Assembly (NCBI GenBank): GCA_046051225.1
Contig: JBJOOR010000002.1
Coordinates: 62,001 to 126,000, forward strand
Reading direction: 5' to 3'
Source of the DNA: CAIODY01 sp046051225
GTDB lineage: Bacteria; Bacteroidota; Bacteroidia; Chitinophagales; CAIODY01
DNA length: 64,000 bases
Positions within the stretch are counted from its first letter, which is position 1, and every line of letters starts with the position of its first letter. Positions 8,467 through 16,724 of this stretch are shown one piece after another. The notes beneath the pieces were generated by a model, which saw only the letters and a list, made by a program, of their open reading frames with translations, searched no databases and was not told the origin of the DNA. The translations under genes were made by a program, and so were the position numbers.

Positions 8467-8976
8467 ATGAAACTTAACGAAGCAAAACAAGAATTTATTG
8501 ATGCCTGGGGAACATTTGGCAGCCATTGGGGAATTAACAGAACAATGGCGCAAATTCATGCTTTATTATTAGTAAGTACCGAACCAATTAGTACAGATGA
8601 TGTGATGGAGAAACTAGGTGTAAGCCGTGGAAATGCAAATATGAATTTAAGAGCATTAATTGATTGGAACTTAATTGAAAAAAAACATAAAAAAGGTGAA
8701 CGAATAGAGTATTTCGCAGCCGAAAAAGATATTTGGAAAGTAGCAGTTAGAATTATTAGAGAGCGTAGAAAAAAGGAAATTGACCCCATGCGCCAAACCA
8801 TTAAATCTTTAATGGATATTGATGATAAAAATGAAAAAAAGGATGAGTACAAACAATTTATTACCATGTTAAAAGATATTGATGAATTTGCCAATGCAGC
8901 CGATAAAATTACAGACAAATTAGTATTGAGCGACAAAGGTTGGTTCTTTATCTCGTTAATGAAAATGATGTCGTAA
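8467..8976 (+). CDS. GbsR/MarR-type winged-helix transcriptional regulator
   Basis: A 169-residue DNA-binding protein. The winged helix covers about residues 20-85, with the recognition region MEKLGVSRGNANMNLRAL and a basic wing, followed by a helical dimerisation tail. The fold belongs to the GbsR group, which in other bacteria senses choline or other small molecules. The ATG at 8467 is preferred over an upstream in-frame TTG because that TTG falls within the -7 box. Two small paralogous membrane-protein genes follow closely in the same direction and are probably its targets. Confidence 0.85.
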   Translation: MKLNEAKQEFIDAWGTFGSHWGINRTMAQIHALLLVSTEPISTDDVMEKLGVSRGNANMNLRALIDWNLIEKKHKKGERIEYFAAEKDIWKVAVRIIRERRKKEIDPMRQTIKSLMDIDDKNEKKDEYKQFITMLKDIDEFANAADKITDKLVLSDKGWFFISLMKMMS

Positions 8977-9028
8977 TTTTTTTTGGTATAAATTTTCATT
9001 ATTTTCTGAAACTACAATAATATAAGAA

Positions 9029-9373
9029 ATGAATATCATAGCATACATAGTTTATTTAATTATTACTTATTTAATCACAGTAAATGTGGGTTTGATTTTA
9101 TATAGAAACGGAAGAATTTATATACTTGAAACATTAAATCATAATGAAGAATTAACCGATACGGTAAATAAAATTTTACTAATGGGTTATTACTTAATGA
9201 ATTTGGGCTATGCAGCCATTATGATAAATTTTTGGCAACATATTGAAACCTATACGCAGCTTGTAGAATCGGTTTCAACGATGGTAGGTCGAATAGTATT
9301 AGGATTAGCATTGATGCATTATTTAAACATGTATATCATCAACAAATTCAAACATAAACTTATTATTTCTTAA
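9029..9373 (+). CDS. Small integral membrane protein, paralogue 1
   Basis: A 114-residue protein with three hydrophobic segments (about 3-25, 50-75 and 85-105). It is unnamed. It aligns with the next gene over the middle portion (pattern K-LxxMGYYLMNLGYA here, KLFEVGFYLLNLGFA there), so the two are a tandem duplication. Both follow the GbsR-type regulator gene (52 bp gap) and end at a shared strong terminator. This suggests a three-gene unit whose membrane proteins are controlled by the regulator. No catalytic residues or known domain can be pointed to. Confidence 0.75.
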   Translation: MNIIAYIVYLIITYLITVNVGLILYRNGRIYILETLNHNEELTDTVNKILLMGYYLMNLGYAAIMINFWQHIETYTQLVESVSTMVGRIVLGLALMHYLNMYIINKFKHKLIIS

Positions 9374-9391
9374 CAATTAAATATTATTTAT

Positions 9392-9808
9392 ATGCAAACT
9401 TCAATTTCAACCAACGCCACCTCAATTTATTTATTAGCCTATTACATTTATCTGCCAGTAGTATTAACGTTAACTTGGTATGTAGCGCATACTTTGTTTA
9501 AAAATAGCAAAGTATTTATGCTTGATATTTTTCATGGTAAGCAAGACATTGCCTTGTCAACCAATAAATTATTTGAGGTAGGATTTTATTTGCTAAACCT
9601 TGGCTTTGCCCTAACCATCATGTCTATTGGCGCTGTTTTAACCAATAAGCAAGAAATGGTTGAAGTATTAAGTTCGAAAATTGGTGGCTTTGCCATTTAC
9701 CTAGGTGTGATGCTATTTTTCAATTTGTATTTATTTTTTCGCGGTAGAAAAATTTCAAAACAAAAATCAATAGAGCATAATAATTTGCCAATATATCCAC
9801 AAGCATAA
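9392..9808 (+). CDS. Small integral membrane protein, paralogue 2
   Basis: A 138-residue protein with three predicted membrane spans (about 13-35, 68-90 and 100-120) and a basic cytoplasmic tail after the last span. The central part matches the preceding gene product. The copies differ most at the ends: this one has an N-terminal Ser/Thr-rich extension and a longer tail. It starts 18 bp after the first copy. The function is unknown; a two-protein membrane complex is plausible but not shown. Confidence 0.75.
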   Translation: MQTSISTNATSIYLLAYYIYLPVVLTLTWYVAHTLFKNSKVFMLDIFHGKQDIALSTNKLFEVGFYLLNLGFALTIMSIGAVLTNKQEMVEVLSSKIGGFAIYLGVMLFFNLYLFFRGRKISKQKSIEHNNLPIYPQA

Positions 9809-9821
9809 TTGAAATCATAGC

Positions 9822-9860
9822 ACAAAAGCGGCTGAAATAATTTATTTCAGCCGCTTTTGT
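9822..9860. terminator. Strong, nearly perfect hairpin terminator
   Basis: A 19-bp perfect inverted repeat (9822-9840 with 9842-9860). Its core GCGGCTGAAAT / ATTTCAGCCGC is G+C rich and is flanked by A and T runs on both sides, so it can act in both directions. It closes the GbsR operon. Confidence 0.85.
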
Positions 9861-9918
9861 TATTCTAAAGCTTAAAATAATTTACGTTCTTTGTGGATAG
9901 AAAAATTTATCAAGAAGA

Positions 9919-11232
9919 ATGAAACCAAAACAATTACCTTTTTTATTGTGGGCCGATGCAGATGGAAAAGTGTTTGAAGATACCACCATGTATATGGCTG
10001 GCAGAAGTGGCTGGGATGCAGTGGTGCCCGAATTAGAAGATTTTATCGAAATGCCTACGGGTAGCGAATTTTATATTTTGCCTGGCAGAAAGCCTGCTGG
10101 ATTTGATGTTGAAACGGGTGAATACAAAGTACGTGAAGATGGATTTGCTGTAGCAGCATTTGTGCCACCTGCGCATACTACTTTATATCTTGCTTCATAC
10201 GAAACATTGCCCGAAGCCCCTACTTTACCATTGTTTTGTTATAATGCTGTAGGTTGGTTTGATGATAAATTTTATGTTACATCTATTCGCATTGATGATG
10301 ATGTACGGCAAGATCCTGAAGGATTTGATCATGCATTGGTGAAAAAAAATGTAACAAAAATGCTGGCGCAACATCCTGAAAATAGGCTATTAGCGCATAT
10401 TGCAAATAATTGTGCGCTTACTTATTTTTGCCCTGCTGCTCGAAATTTTTTTATGGGAAGATATGAAGCGCCTATTCCATCATCGCCTGCTTGCAATGCA
10501 AATTGCATTGGTTGTATTTCGTTTCAACCAGCCGAAGAATCTATTACCTCATCGCAAGATAGACTGCAATTTAAACCCACAGCTTTTGAAATTTCAGAAT
10601 ACACTATTCCGCATTTAGAAAACGTTGAAGATGCAATCATTAGTTTTGGGCAAGGCTGCGAAGGCGAACCTTTATTAATGTGGGAAACAAATGCAGCAGC
10701 AATAAAAACAATAAGAGAAAAAACAAACAAAGGTATTATCAATATTAATACAAATGGTAGTATGCCAAAGGCTGTAGAAGCTATGTGCAAAGCAGGTTTG
10801 CAAAGCATACGTGTAAGCATGAACAGCGCCCGACCAGAAATCTATAACCGCTATTATTTGCCCAATAATTATAAATTTGAAAACTTAAAAGAATCGATTA
10901 AAATGATGCGAAGCTATAATGGCTGGGCATCTATAAATTATTTTGTTTTTCCAGGTATGACGGATACCATTGAAGAATATGAAGCATTAAGGCAATTAAT
11001 AATTGATACAGATTTAACCATGATTCAATGGCGAAATTTTAATATCGACCCTGATTGGTATTTAGGAAAAATTGGTGTAACAGATTGTGGCGAAACAATG
11101 GGCGTAAGGCAAATGATGGAAGCCATTAAAAATGAATTTCCGCATATTGCTTTTGGATATTTTAATCCGCCCGAAAAAACAATGAAAATGTATTTTGAAA
11201 AAAGAGAAAATGCAGTTCGGAAAAAATCTTAA
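9919..11232 (+). CDS. Radical SAM protein of unknown substrate
   Basis: A 437-residue protein. The radical SAM cluster motif CX3CX2C is formed by Cys192, Cys196 and Cys199 (ACNANCIGC). SAM-binding features follow: the GQGCEGEP stretch (GGE-like) and a NTNGS strand. About 180 residues precede the core and have no motif I can name; they include an isolated NNCALTYFCPAARNF segment with further cysteines. The layout resembles uncharacterised radical SAM proteins of Bacteroidetes rather than a known cofactor enzyme. It sits 35 bp upstream of mnmA, so a link to RNA modification is possible but unproven. Confidence 0.83.
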   Translation: MKPKQLPFLLWADADGKVFEDTTMYMAGRSGWDAVVPELEDFIEMPTGSEFYILPGRKPAGFDVETGEYKVREDGFAVAAFVPPAHTTLYLASYETLPEAPTLPLFCYNAVGWFDDKFYVTSIRIDDDVRQDPEGFDHALVKKNVTKMLAQHPENRLLAHIANNCALTYFCPAARNFFMGRYEAPIPSSPACNANCIGCISFQPAEESITSSQDRLQFKPTAFEISEYTIPHLENVEDAIISFGQGCEGEPLLMWETNAAAIKTIREKTNKGIININTNGSMPKAVEAMCKAGLQSIRVSMNSARPEIYNRYYLPNNYKFENLKESIKMMRSYNGWASINYFVFPGMTDTIEEYEALRQLIIDTDLTMIQWRNFNIDPDWYLGKIGVTDCGETMGVRQMMEAIKNEFPHIAFGYFNPPEKTMKMYFEKRENAVRKKS

Positions 11233-11267
11233 AAGAATTTAGTGAAAATAGATTTACGTTAGTAATT

Positions 11268-12362
11268 ATGAGTAAAAGAGGAAAAATATTGATGGCAATG
11301 AGTGGTGGCTTAGATAGTACTATGGCTGCACTGATGCTGCATGACGAAGGATATGAAGTGGTGGGTGTAACCATGAAAACATTTGATTATGCAAAAAGTG
11401 GTGGCAATAAAAAAGAAACAGGATGTTGTAATTTAGATACTATAAACGATGCTCGAGCTGTAGCTGTGCAAAATGGTTTTGCACATTATATTTTAGATAT
11501 TAAAGATGAATTTGGCAAAGCTGTAATTGATGATTTTGTTTCAGAATATTTATCAGGACGAACACCAAACCCTTGTGTGCTTTGCAATACCCATGTAAAA
11601 TGGGATGTATTACTTAAAAAAGCAGATGCCATGGATTGCGAATTTATTGCCACTGGGCATTATGCTCGAAAAGGAGAATTAAATGGTAGGCATTATATCA
11701 AAAAGGCAATTGACGAAACCAAAGACCAATCTTATGTTTTGTGGGGACTAGCGCAAGAAAGTATTCAACGTACTATTTTTCCGTTGGGCGAATTAAAGAA
11801 AACAAACGTTCGTGAAATGGCTGTTGATGCTGGTTACACAGATGTAGCCAATAAGCCTGAAAGCTATGAAATTTGCTTTGTACCCGATAATGATTATCGT
11901 GGATTTTTGAAACGACAAGTGCCTACATTAGAACAAAAAGTAAATGGTGGCAACTATGTAAATAGCGAAGGAAAAATATTGGGTAAACACGAAGGTTTTC
12001 CATTTTATACAATTGGGCAACGCAAAGGTTTAGGCATTGCCATGGGCGAACCTATGTTTGTAACAAGAATTGATGCCGAAAAAAATGAAGTTGAATTAGG
12101 ATTAATTGATGAGCTGAATCGTAGCGAAATGTTTGTGCATCAGCTTACTTGGCAAAAGTATACAGGTGTTAAAGATGATTTGCATGCCACATCTAAAATA
12201 CGATATAAAGACAAAGGACATTCATCTATTTTAAAATTGGCTAACGATAAAATATTAGTACAATTTGATGAAAAAGTAGCTGGTATTGCACCTGGGCAAT
12301 CAGCCGTATTTTATGATGGCGATGATATAATTGGCGGTGGCCGAATTCATAGTAGTTGGTAA
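11268..12362 (+). CDS. mnmA: tRNA-specific 2-thiouridylase MnmA
   Basis: A 364-residue enzyme that puts sulfur on U34 of tRNA-Lys, -Glu and -Gln. The PP-loop motif is SGGLDS (12-17). The catalytic cysteine is Cys106 in the VLCN motif, and the second, persulfide-accepting cysteine is Cys203 in YEICFVPD. GHYA (131-134) and the C-terminal barrel domains (GQRKGLG, then PGQSAVFY) are complete. An extra Cys pair at 53-54 (TGCCN) is seen in many orthologues. Length and motifs are normal. Nineteen bases separate it from the next gene. Confidence 0.95.
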   Translation: MSKRGKILMAMSGGLDSTMAALMLHDEGYEVVGVTMKTFDYAKSGGNKKETGCCNLDTINDARAVAVQNGFAHYILDIKDEFGKAVIDDFVSEYLSGRTPNPCVLCNTHVKWDVLLKKADAMDCEFIATGHYARKGELNGRHYIKKAIDETKDQSYVLWGLAQESIQRTIFPLGELKKTNVREMAVDAGYTDVANKPESYEICFVPDNDYRGFLKRQVPTLEQKVNGGNYVNSEGKILGKHEGFPFYTIGQRKGLGIAMGEPMFVTRIDAEKNEVELGLIDELNRSEMFVHQLTWQKYTGVKDDLHATSKIRYKDKGHSSILKLANDKILVQFDEKVAGIAPGQSAVFYDGDDIIGGGRIHSSW

Positions 12363-12380
12363 AATTAAAAAAGTAAGCAA

Positions 12381-13421
12381 ATGAATTTTAGCAATGCTGT
12401 TTTAAAATCTATATCTGTTCATTATGTGGGCAACAAAACAGAAGTTAATGATATTTTTATTTCCAAACAATCGTTGCCTTTAGATGAAGAACTTTCTTTA
12501 TTACTTACCGATTATTTTTTACACCGTTTTGAAAATGTATATGAACAGTTTAAATTTTCCCACACCACTTCATTGCAATATAATGAGGCTTATAATTATT
12601 GCAATAAAATTATAGAAGACGCTACAACGCTGCATCAAACAAGCATTCAAATAGCTAAGCATTTACATGATAATTCAAGCCACCCAAAAATAAAATCGGG
12701 CGAACTGTATGTATGCTATTTTTCTAATTGCGAAGTGGATGGCAAATTAATAGATGCGATAGGCATTTTTAAAACTGAAAATAAAAGTTCATTTTTCGAG
12801 ATAAATCAACAACATGATGGATTTGAAATTATTTACAAACATGGAATTGATTTAACCAAATTTGATAAAGGCTGTTTAGTACTTAATAAAAATAAAGAAG
12901 ATGGGTTTGATGTTTTGATTATTGATAATCAAAACAAAGGCGATGAGGCAATTTATTGGAGAGAAAAATTTTTGGGCTTAATGCATCGTGAAAATATTTA
13001 TCACCAAACCAATCAATTTTTAGGTATTGCAAAAAACTTTGTAACCAAGCAATTAGATAGCGAATTTGAAGTAAGCAAAGCCGATAAAATTGATTTATTA
13101 AATCGGTCGGTTGAATATTTTAAAACACATGACGAATTTGATAAAGAAGAATTTGAAGAAGCGGTTTTTGCCAATAAAGAAATTATAAAATCGTTTCGTA
13201 CCTATGATGAAACTTACCGACAAAGCCACGAAATAGAATTAGAAGATACTTTCGAAATTTCGCCGCAGGCTGTAAAAAAACAAGCCCGAGTTTTTAAAAG
13301 TGTTTTAAAATTGGATAAAAATTTTCACATTTACATTCATGGTAATCGTGAATTGATTGAGCAGGGTATTGAAAAAGACGGAAGAAAATTTTATAAGATT
13401 TATTTTAATGAAGAAAATTAA
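12381..13421 (+). CDS. Nucleoid-associated protein (NdpA/YejK-like)
   Basis: A 346-residue member of the 37-kDa nucleoid-associated protein family. Characteristic parts are the N-terminal hydrophobic strand and the central segment VCYFSNCEVDGKLIDAIGIF followed by FDKGCLVLN. In E. coli the relative YejK binds DNA and topoisomerase IV. It is predicted cytoplasmic, acidic overall with many Lys/Glu pairs at the C-terminus. It follows mnmA by 18 bp and probably shares its transcript. Confidence 0.85.
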   Translation: MNFSNAVLKSISVHYVGNKTEVNDIFISKQSLPLDEELSLLLTDYFLHRFENVYEQFKFSHTTSLQYNEAYNYCNKIIEDATTLHQTSIQIAKHLHDNSSHPKIKSGELYVCYFSNCEVDGKLIDAIGIFKTENKSSFFEINQQHDGFEIIYKHGIDLTKFDKGCLVLNKNKEDGFDVLIIDNQNKGDEAIYWREKFLGLMHRENIYHQTNQFLGIAKNFVTKQLDSEFEVSKADKIDLLNRSVEYFKTHDEFDKEEFEEAVFANKEIIKSFRTYDETYRQSHEIELEDTFEISPQAVKKQARVFKSVLKLDKNFHIYIHGNRELIEQGIEKDGRKFYKIYFNEEN

Positions 13422-13458
13422 ACTTTTCTAATTATTTTTAATCTAGTAAATAAAAACC

Positions 13459-14094
13459 ATGAACAAATTAAGAATTTTAGTTTTAGTATTACTGCCTGTT
13501 TTATTTTTTGAGTGTAAGAAAACCAAAGAATTTAGAATTGAAGGAACTATTTATAAAGATTGCTTTACTTTATCAAGAAATGAAAAGTACGAAATTGTTT
13601 TTCATGACCCATATTGCAATGACCATAAAGCATTTGGCGTTGAAACTACAATTCTTAAAGAGTTTACTACTGACGAAAATGGGCATTTTGATATTCATGT
13701 TAGAGAATTAAAAACAAACTATTATTACACCTATTTATGTTTAACAGATGATATTTCAAGAATGACTTATTATATCAAACAGCAATCAAATATTACTAGT
13801 GCTGTGTATTATAAACAAAAATCATTTTTAATGAATATTTCTCTAAAACCAAATTCAGCTCTTAGTGTTACAGACACTCTTTATTACTCAATAAATTATA
13901 ATTCAATCAAAAAAATTGTTGGCCCATTTTCTTACCAAAGCATTAGTGATACAATAAATGGTTTTACTGCTAAAACAGATATTAAATGGGCAGTTGGTTG
14001 GGATAATTTTAATTCTGCCAGTGCAAAAACTGCTACCATTTCATTGCCTGCTGATTGCGGCAGCTCAACTTCATGTGAAATGGTTTTTCCTTAA
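13459..14094 (+). CDS. Putative lipoprotein, unknown function
   Basis: A 211-residue protein. The first 19 residues form a lipoprotein-type signal (hydrophobic LVLVLLPVLFFE then C-K-K). The -1 residue Glu is unusual for a lipobox, so the lipid anchor is probable rather than certain. The rest is beta-rich with a carboxypeptidase-regulatory-like start (IEGTIYKDCF..., then a TTDENGHF turn), which suggests an extracytoplasmic Ig-like domain. No relative can be named. A bidirectional hairpin follows between this gene and the convergent kinase gene. Confidence 0.7.
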   Translation: MNKLRILVLVLLPVLFFECKKTKEFRIEGTIYKDCFTLSRNEKYEIVFHDPYCNDHKAFGVETTILKEFTTDENGHFDIHVRELKTNYYYTYLCLTDDISRMTYYIKQQSNITSAVYYKQKSFLMNISLKPNSALSVTDTLYYSINYNSIKKIVGPFSYQSISDTINGFTAKTDIKWAVGWDNFNSASAKTATISLPADCGSSTSCEMVFP

Positions 14095-14115
14095 GTTTAT
14101 ATTTTTCTCATCACA

Positions 14116-14152
14116 AAAAAAGCTTGTTTGATTTTACCCAAACAAGCTTTTT
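14116..14152. terminator. Bidirectional hairpin terminator
   Basis: AAAAAGCTTGTTTG and CAAACAAGCTTTTT form a 14-bp perfect stem with an 8-nt loop, flanked by A and T runs, between convergent genes. Confidence 0.85.
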
Positions 14153-14174
14153 AATTTTAAAAATTAAAAACAAT

Positions 14175-15104
14175 TTAGTCTACCAATTCAATATCAAATT
14201 GAACTAAGTCTACAAACTCTTGTACTCTGTTTTCAATTTCTTCTTTTGAAATTTCACGAAGACGAGCAGCACCAAATTTTTCAACGCAGAAACTTGCTAA
14301 TGCCGAACCATAAATAATTCCACGTTTCATGTTTTCAAACGAAATATCTTTTGTAGCAGCCAAATGACCTATAAATCCACCAGCAAAAGTATCACCAGCT
14401 CCAGTTGGGTCAAATACATCTTCTAAAGGCAATGCAGGTGCAAAGAATACTGAATCACCATGGAATAACAAAGCACCATGTTCCCCCTTTTTAATTACTA
14501 AATATTTAGGGCCCATTTCGGTCATAATTTTTTTAGCCGCTTTAACTAAAGAATATTCATTTGTTAACTGACGAGCTTCTGAATCATTTACCATCAATAC
14601 ATCTACACGGCTGATTACTTTTTTCAAATCATCCATAGCTATTTCCATCCAAAAATTCATCGTGTCCATTACTATCAATTTAGGACGATTCTTCATTCTA
14701 TCCAACACTTGATTCTGAACCGCAGGTGTTAAATTACCCAACATCAAAAATTCAGTATCTTGATAATTTTCAGGAATAATTGGGTCGAAATCTGCCAATA
14801 CATTTAATTGTGTATCTATTGTATCACGGCTATTCATATCCATGTGATATTTACCACTCCAGAAAAAAGATTTTTCACCTTTTTTAATTTGTACGCCCTC
14901 TAATTGCACTCCACGAGCGGCTAAAGCATTTAATTCTTCTTGCGGAAAATCTTCGCCCACTACAGCTACTTGATTAATTTTATTTACGAAATTACTTGCA
15001 CTCCAAGCAATGTAAGTGGCAGCACCGCCTACTATTTTATCCGATTTTCCAAATGGTGTTTCGATTGCATCAAACGCCATTGTACCAACTACTAATAAAG
15101 ACAT
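14175..15104 (-). CDS. PfkB-family sugar/nucleoside kinase
   Basis: A 309-residue ribokinase-fold kinase. The N-terminal GGAATYIAW motif is the PfkB signature 1 region. The C-terminal DPTGAGDTFAGGFIG motif carries the anion hole and the catalytic Asp (third D of the segment). The lid strand and MVNDSEA segment are typical of adenosine/ribokinase-like enzymes, but the substrate cannot be fixed. Bacteroidetes genomes usually carry one such gene alone. A perfect -7 box TACATTTG lies on the minus strand 27 bp upstream of the start. It converges on the lipoprotein gene across a shared terminator. Confidence 0.85.
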   Translation of the reverse strand: MSLLVVGTMAFDAIETPFGKSDKIVGGAATYIAWSASNFVNKINQVAVVGEDFPQEELNALAARGVQLEGVQIKKGEKSFFWSGKYHMDMNSRDTIDTQLNVLADFDPIIPENYQDTEFLMLGNLTPAVQNQVLDRMKNRPKLIVMDTMNFWMEIAMDDLKKVISRVDVLMVNDSEARQLTNEYSLVKAAKKIMTEMGPKYLVIKKGEHGALLFHGDSVFFAPALPLEDVFDPTGAGDTFAGGFIGHLAATKDISFENMKRGIIYGSALASFCVEKFGAARLREISKEEIENRVQEFVDLVQFDIELVD

Positions 15105-15130
15105 ATTGTTTGTTTTTGAATTTTAGTTTG

Positions 15131-15138
15131 CAAATGTA
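15131..15138 (-). promoter_or_regulatory. -7 promoter box of the PfkB kinase gene
   Basis: On the minus strand the sequence reads TACATTTG, an exact TAnnTTTG match, 27 bp upstream of the start codon. No convincing -33 box was seen. Confidence 0.5.
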
Positions 15139-15264
15139 ATATCTTATTTCTTAACTTAATGATTTGTGTTAATTACGTTTTAAAACCTATCCATTTCAGT
15201 AATATTGATGATAATAATTTAATATAATGTATCGTTACTTTGTAGAAACAAAACACACAACAAA

Positions 15265-15342
15265 ATGATTTTATACTTCACATTATCGTTAATCACTTGG
15301 GTAGGAGTTGGAAAGGCACTTAAAAATTTTATACATCATTAA
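15265..15342 (+). CDS. Possible 25-residue membrane peptide
   Basis: A short ORF of 25 codons. The product is hydrophobic through about residue 18 (LYFTLSLITWVGVGKAL) and ends with KNFIHH, so it could be a one-span membrane peptide. The context of the ATG is A-rich (CAAAATG), usual for starts in this genome. A 7-bp hairpin follows 30 bp after the stop. It may instead be a chance ORF within a leader; nothing else occupies 15139-15386. Confidence 0.3.
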   Translation: MILYFTLSLITWVGVGKALKNFIHH

Positions 15343-15372
15343 AATTTTTATCTTTCAATTAATCTACTTTTA

Positions 15373-15394
15373 AATAGCAAACCTGCTATTTTTG
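15373..15394 (+). promoter_or_regulatory. smpB promoter overlapping a small hairpin
   Basis: TATTTTTG at 15387-15394 is an exact -7 box whose end is 6 bp from the ATG at 15401, so smpB mRNA should be leaderless or nearly so. The box overlaps the right arm of a perfect 7-bp stem (AATAGCA 15373-15379, TGCTATT 15384-15390) that could terminate transcription arriving from upstream. Confidence 0.5.
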
Positions 15395-15400
15395 CAGCCC

Positions 15401-15847
15401 ATGTTTACAGAAATTAATAATCGAGCTGCTTCATTTCATTTTATTTTGCTGGATAAATATCAAGCAGGAATGCTGCTTGTGGGTAGCGAAGTAAAAGCCA
15501 TAAGAAGCGGAAAAATTAATTTGGGCGATGCATTTTGCTTTTTTCAAAAAGGCGAATTGTTTATTAAAAATTTGCACATTAGCGAATACAAATTATCCAA
15601 CAGATTTAATCATGAACCTATGCGATTGCGTAAGCTTTTGTTAAAAAAACAAGAGCTAAAAAAATTGCAAGGCAAGGTTAAAGAACGTGGTTTAACAATA
15701 GTTCCAACCCGAATTTTTGAAAGCGAAACTGGATTTTTGAAAATTGAAATTGCATTAGCAAAAGGAAAAAATTCTGCCAATAAAAAAGAATCTATTAAAG
15801 AAAAAGATATTAAACGCGAAACTGAAAAATTTTTGCGCATCAAATAA
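15401..15847 (+). CDS. smpB: SsrA-binding protein SmpB
   Basis: A 148-residue SmpB, the partner that carries tmRNA into stalled ribosomes. The core is recognisable from LVGSEVKAIRSGKINLGDAF, the IKNLHISEY strand and the LTIVPTRIF / KIEIALAKGK segment. The basic C-terminal tail (KESIKEKDIKRETEKFLRIK) is the part that enters the mRNA channel. The typical family glycine/lysine loop KKEIKKLxGK appears here as KKQELKKLQGK. An in-frame TTG at 15392 lies inside the -7 box, so ATG 15401 is chosen. Its RNA partner, ssrA, lies 23 kb downstream in this window. Confidence 0.95.
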   Translation: MFTEINNRAASFHFILLDKYQAGMLLVGSEVKAIRSGKINLGDAFCFFQKGELFIKNLHISEYKLSNRFNHEPMRLRKLLLKKQELKKLQGKVKERGLTIVPTRIFESETGFLKIEIALAKGKNSANKKESIKEKDIKRETEKFLRIK

Positions 15848-15851
15848 TTTT

Positions 15852-15977
15852 TCATTTTTTAGTAATTGAAATTCGTGATTCGGTTTTTGAAGTTGAAACT
15901 ATTTTAAAATATTCAATGCCAAAATATACAGTGGCAACTATGCCAAGTAAAGCAAAATAGAATCGAATGTATTTCAT
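15852..15977 (-). CDS. Possible 41-residue single-span membrane protein
   Basis: A short minus-strand ORF with a positively charged start (MKYIRF), a hydrophobic span at about residues 6-24 (YFALLGIVATVYFGIEYF) and a polar, basic tail ending ITKK. This charge layout is that of a real small membrane protein with N-in topology. Its start lies 100 bp downstream (on the minus strand) of the terminator at 16078-16110, so it would need its own promoter. No family is known to me. It converges on smpB with a 4-bp gap. Confidence 0.45.
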   Translation of the reverse strand: MKYIRFYFALLGIVATVYFGIEYFKIVSTSKTESRISITKK

Positions 15978-16077
15978 GTCTGATAATGGTTTTAATTTAA
16001 AAAATAGTTACCAGATTTTAGTTTGAAAAAGAGATAGAGATAATATAAAGATTCTGTTCAGCTTAAAAATGTTGCAT

Positions 16078-16110
16078 AAAAAAAGCGATTATTTTTCAAT
16101 CGCTTTTTTT
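16078..16110. terminator. Hairpin terminator for the 16.1 kb lipoprotein gene
   Basis: AAGCGATT (16083-16090) pairs with AATCGCTT (16098-16105), embedded in A7 and T7 runs. It is positioned 10 bp beyond the stop codon of the minus-strand lipoprotein gene. Confidence 0.8.
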
Positions 16111-16119
16111 ATTGTTTAA

Positions 16120-16575
16120 TTATTCTTTATCGGCTGGCACTAAAGTCATTGTAATTTCGTTGCCCGAATAATCTTTTTGTTTTAGCACCAGTTTATCTTT
16201 TGTGAGCGTATCAACAATTACACTTTCTTCCTTTTTATCATTATCTGCCTTTGTAATAATTTGTTTTTCATCTTTACTAAATTTAAATTTCCCTTCAGAT
16301 TTTGTATTACCTAAATCGAAAATAAATTTTCCATCTTTGGTAAAAATAAAAGATGTACTATCTTTCATCTGCTTCAATTCGGCTTGTACGAAAGCTTTTT
16401 TAGCACTATCCATTTTAGCCACCATACTATCTTGCCCAGGAATATTAATAGTTTCAATTTTCCATTTCTTGGCAATCAGTTGCATTTTATTATTACCACA
16501 TGATAACATAACAACAACTATGAACAAAGTAATAGAACAAAAAAATACATACTGGCTTACTCGTTTTTTAATCAT
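16120..16575 (-). CDS. Lipoprotein with a lipocalin-like domain
   Basis: A 151-residue protein with a type II signal (hydrophobic segment then VMLSC, cysteine at about residue 26). The mature part reads like a small lipocalin-type barrel often found in Bacteroidetes lipoproteins: a KKWKIETI opening, FTKDGKFIFDLG and KSEGKFKFSKDEKQI hairpins, then KLVLKQ and EITMTLVPA strands. No ligand can be assigned. The length fits such single-domain lipoproteins. It is a single-gene unit with a terminator immediately behind it. Confidence 0.75.
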   Translation of the reverse strand: MIKKRVSQYVFFCSITLFIVVVMLSCGNNKMQLIAKKWKIETINIPGQDSMVAKMDSAKKAFVQAELKQMKDSTSFIFTKDGKFIFDLGNTKSEGKFKFSKDEKQIITKADNDKKEESVIVDTLTKDKLVLKQKDYSGNEITMTLVPADKE

Positions 16576-16696
16576 ACAAAAAGATTTTTAAATTGTTACT
16601 AAATAAGAAAAAGTGCTACAAATGAAATTGAAAAAAATAATAAAACCTAAAAACGCAGAAAAATATTTATTCCATTTTTTTAGTAATAAAATAAAG

Positions 16697-16704
16697 TATG
16701 TTTG
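16697..16704 (+). promoter_or_regulatory. -7 promoter box of pdxH
   Basis: TATGTTTG matches TAnnTTTG, 20 bp upstream of the pdxH start codon. Confidence 0.5.
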
Positions 16705-16724
16705 TAGCATAAAATATTTCAACC

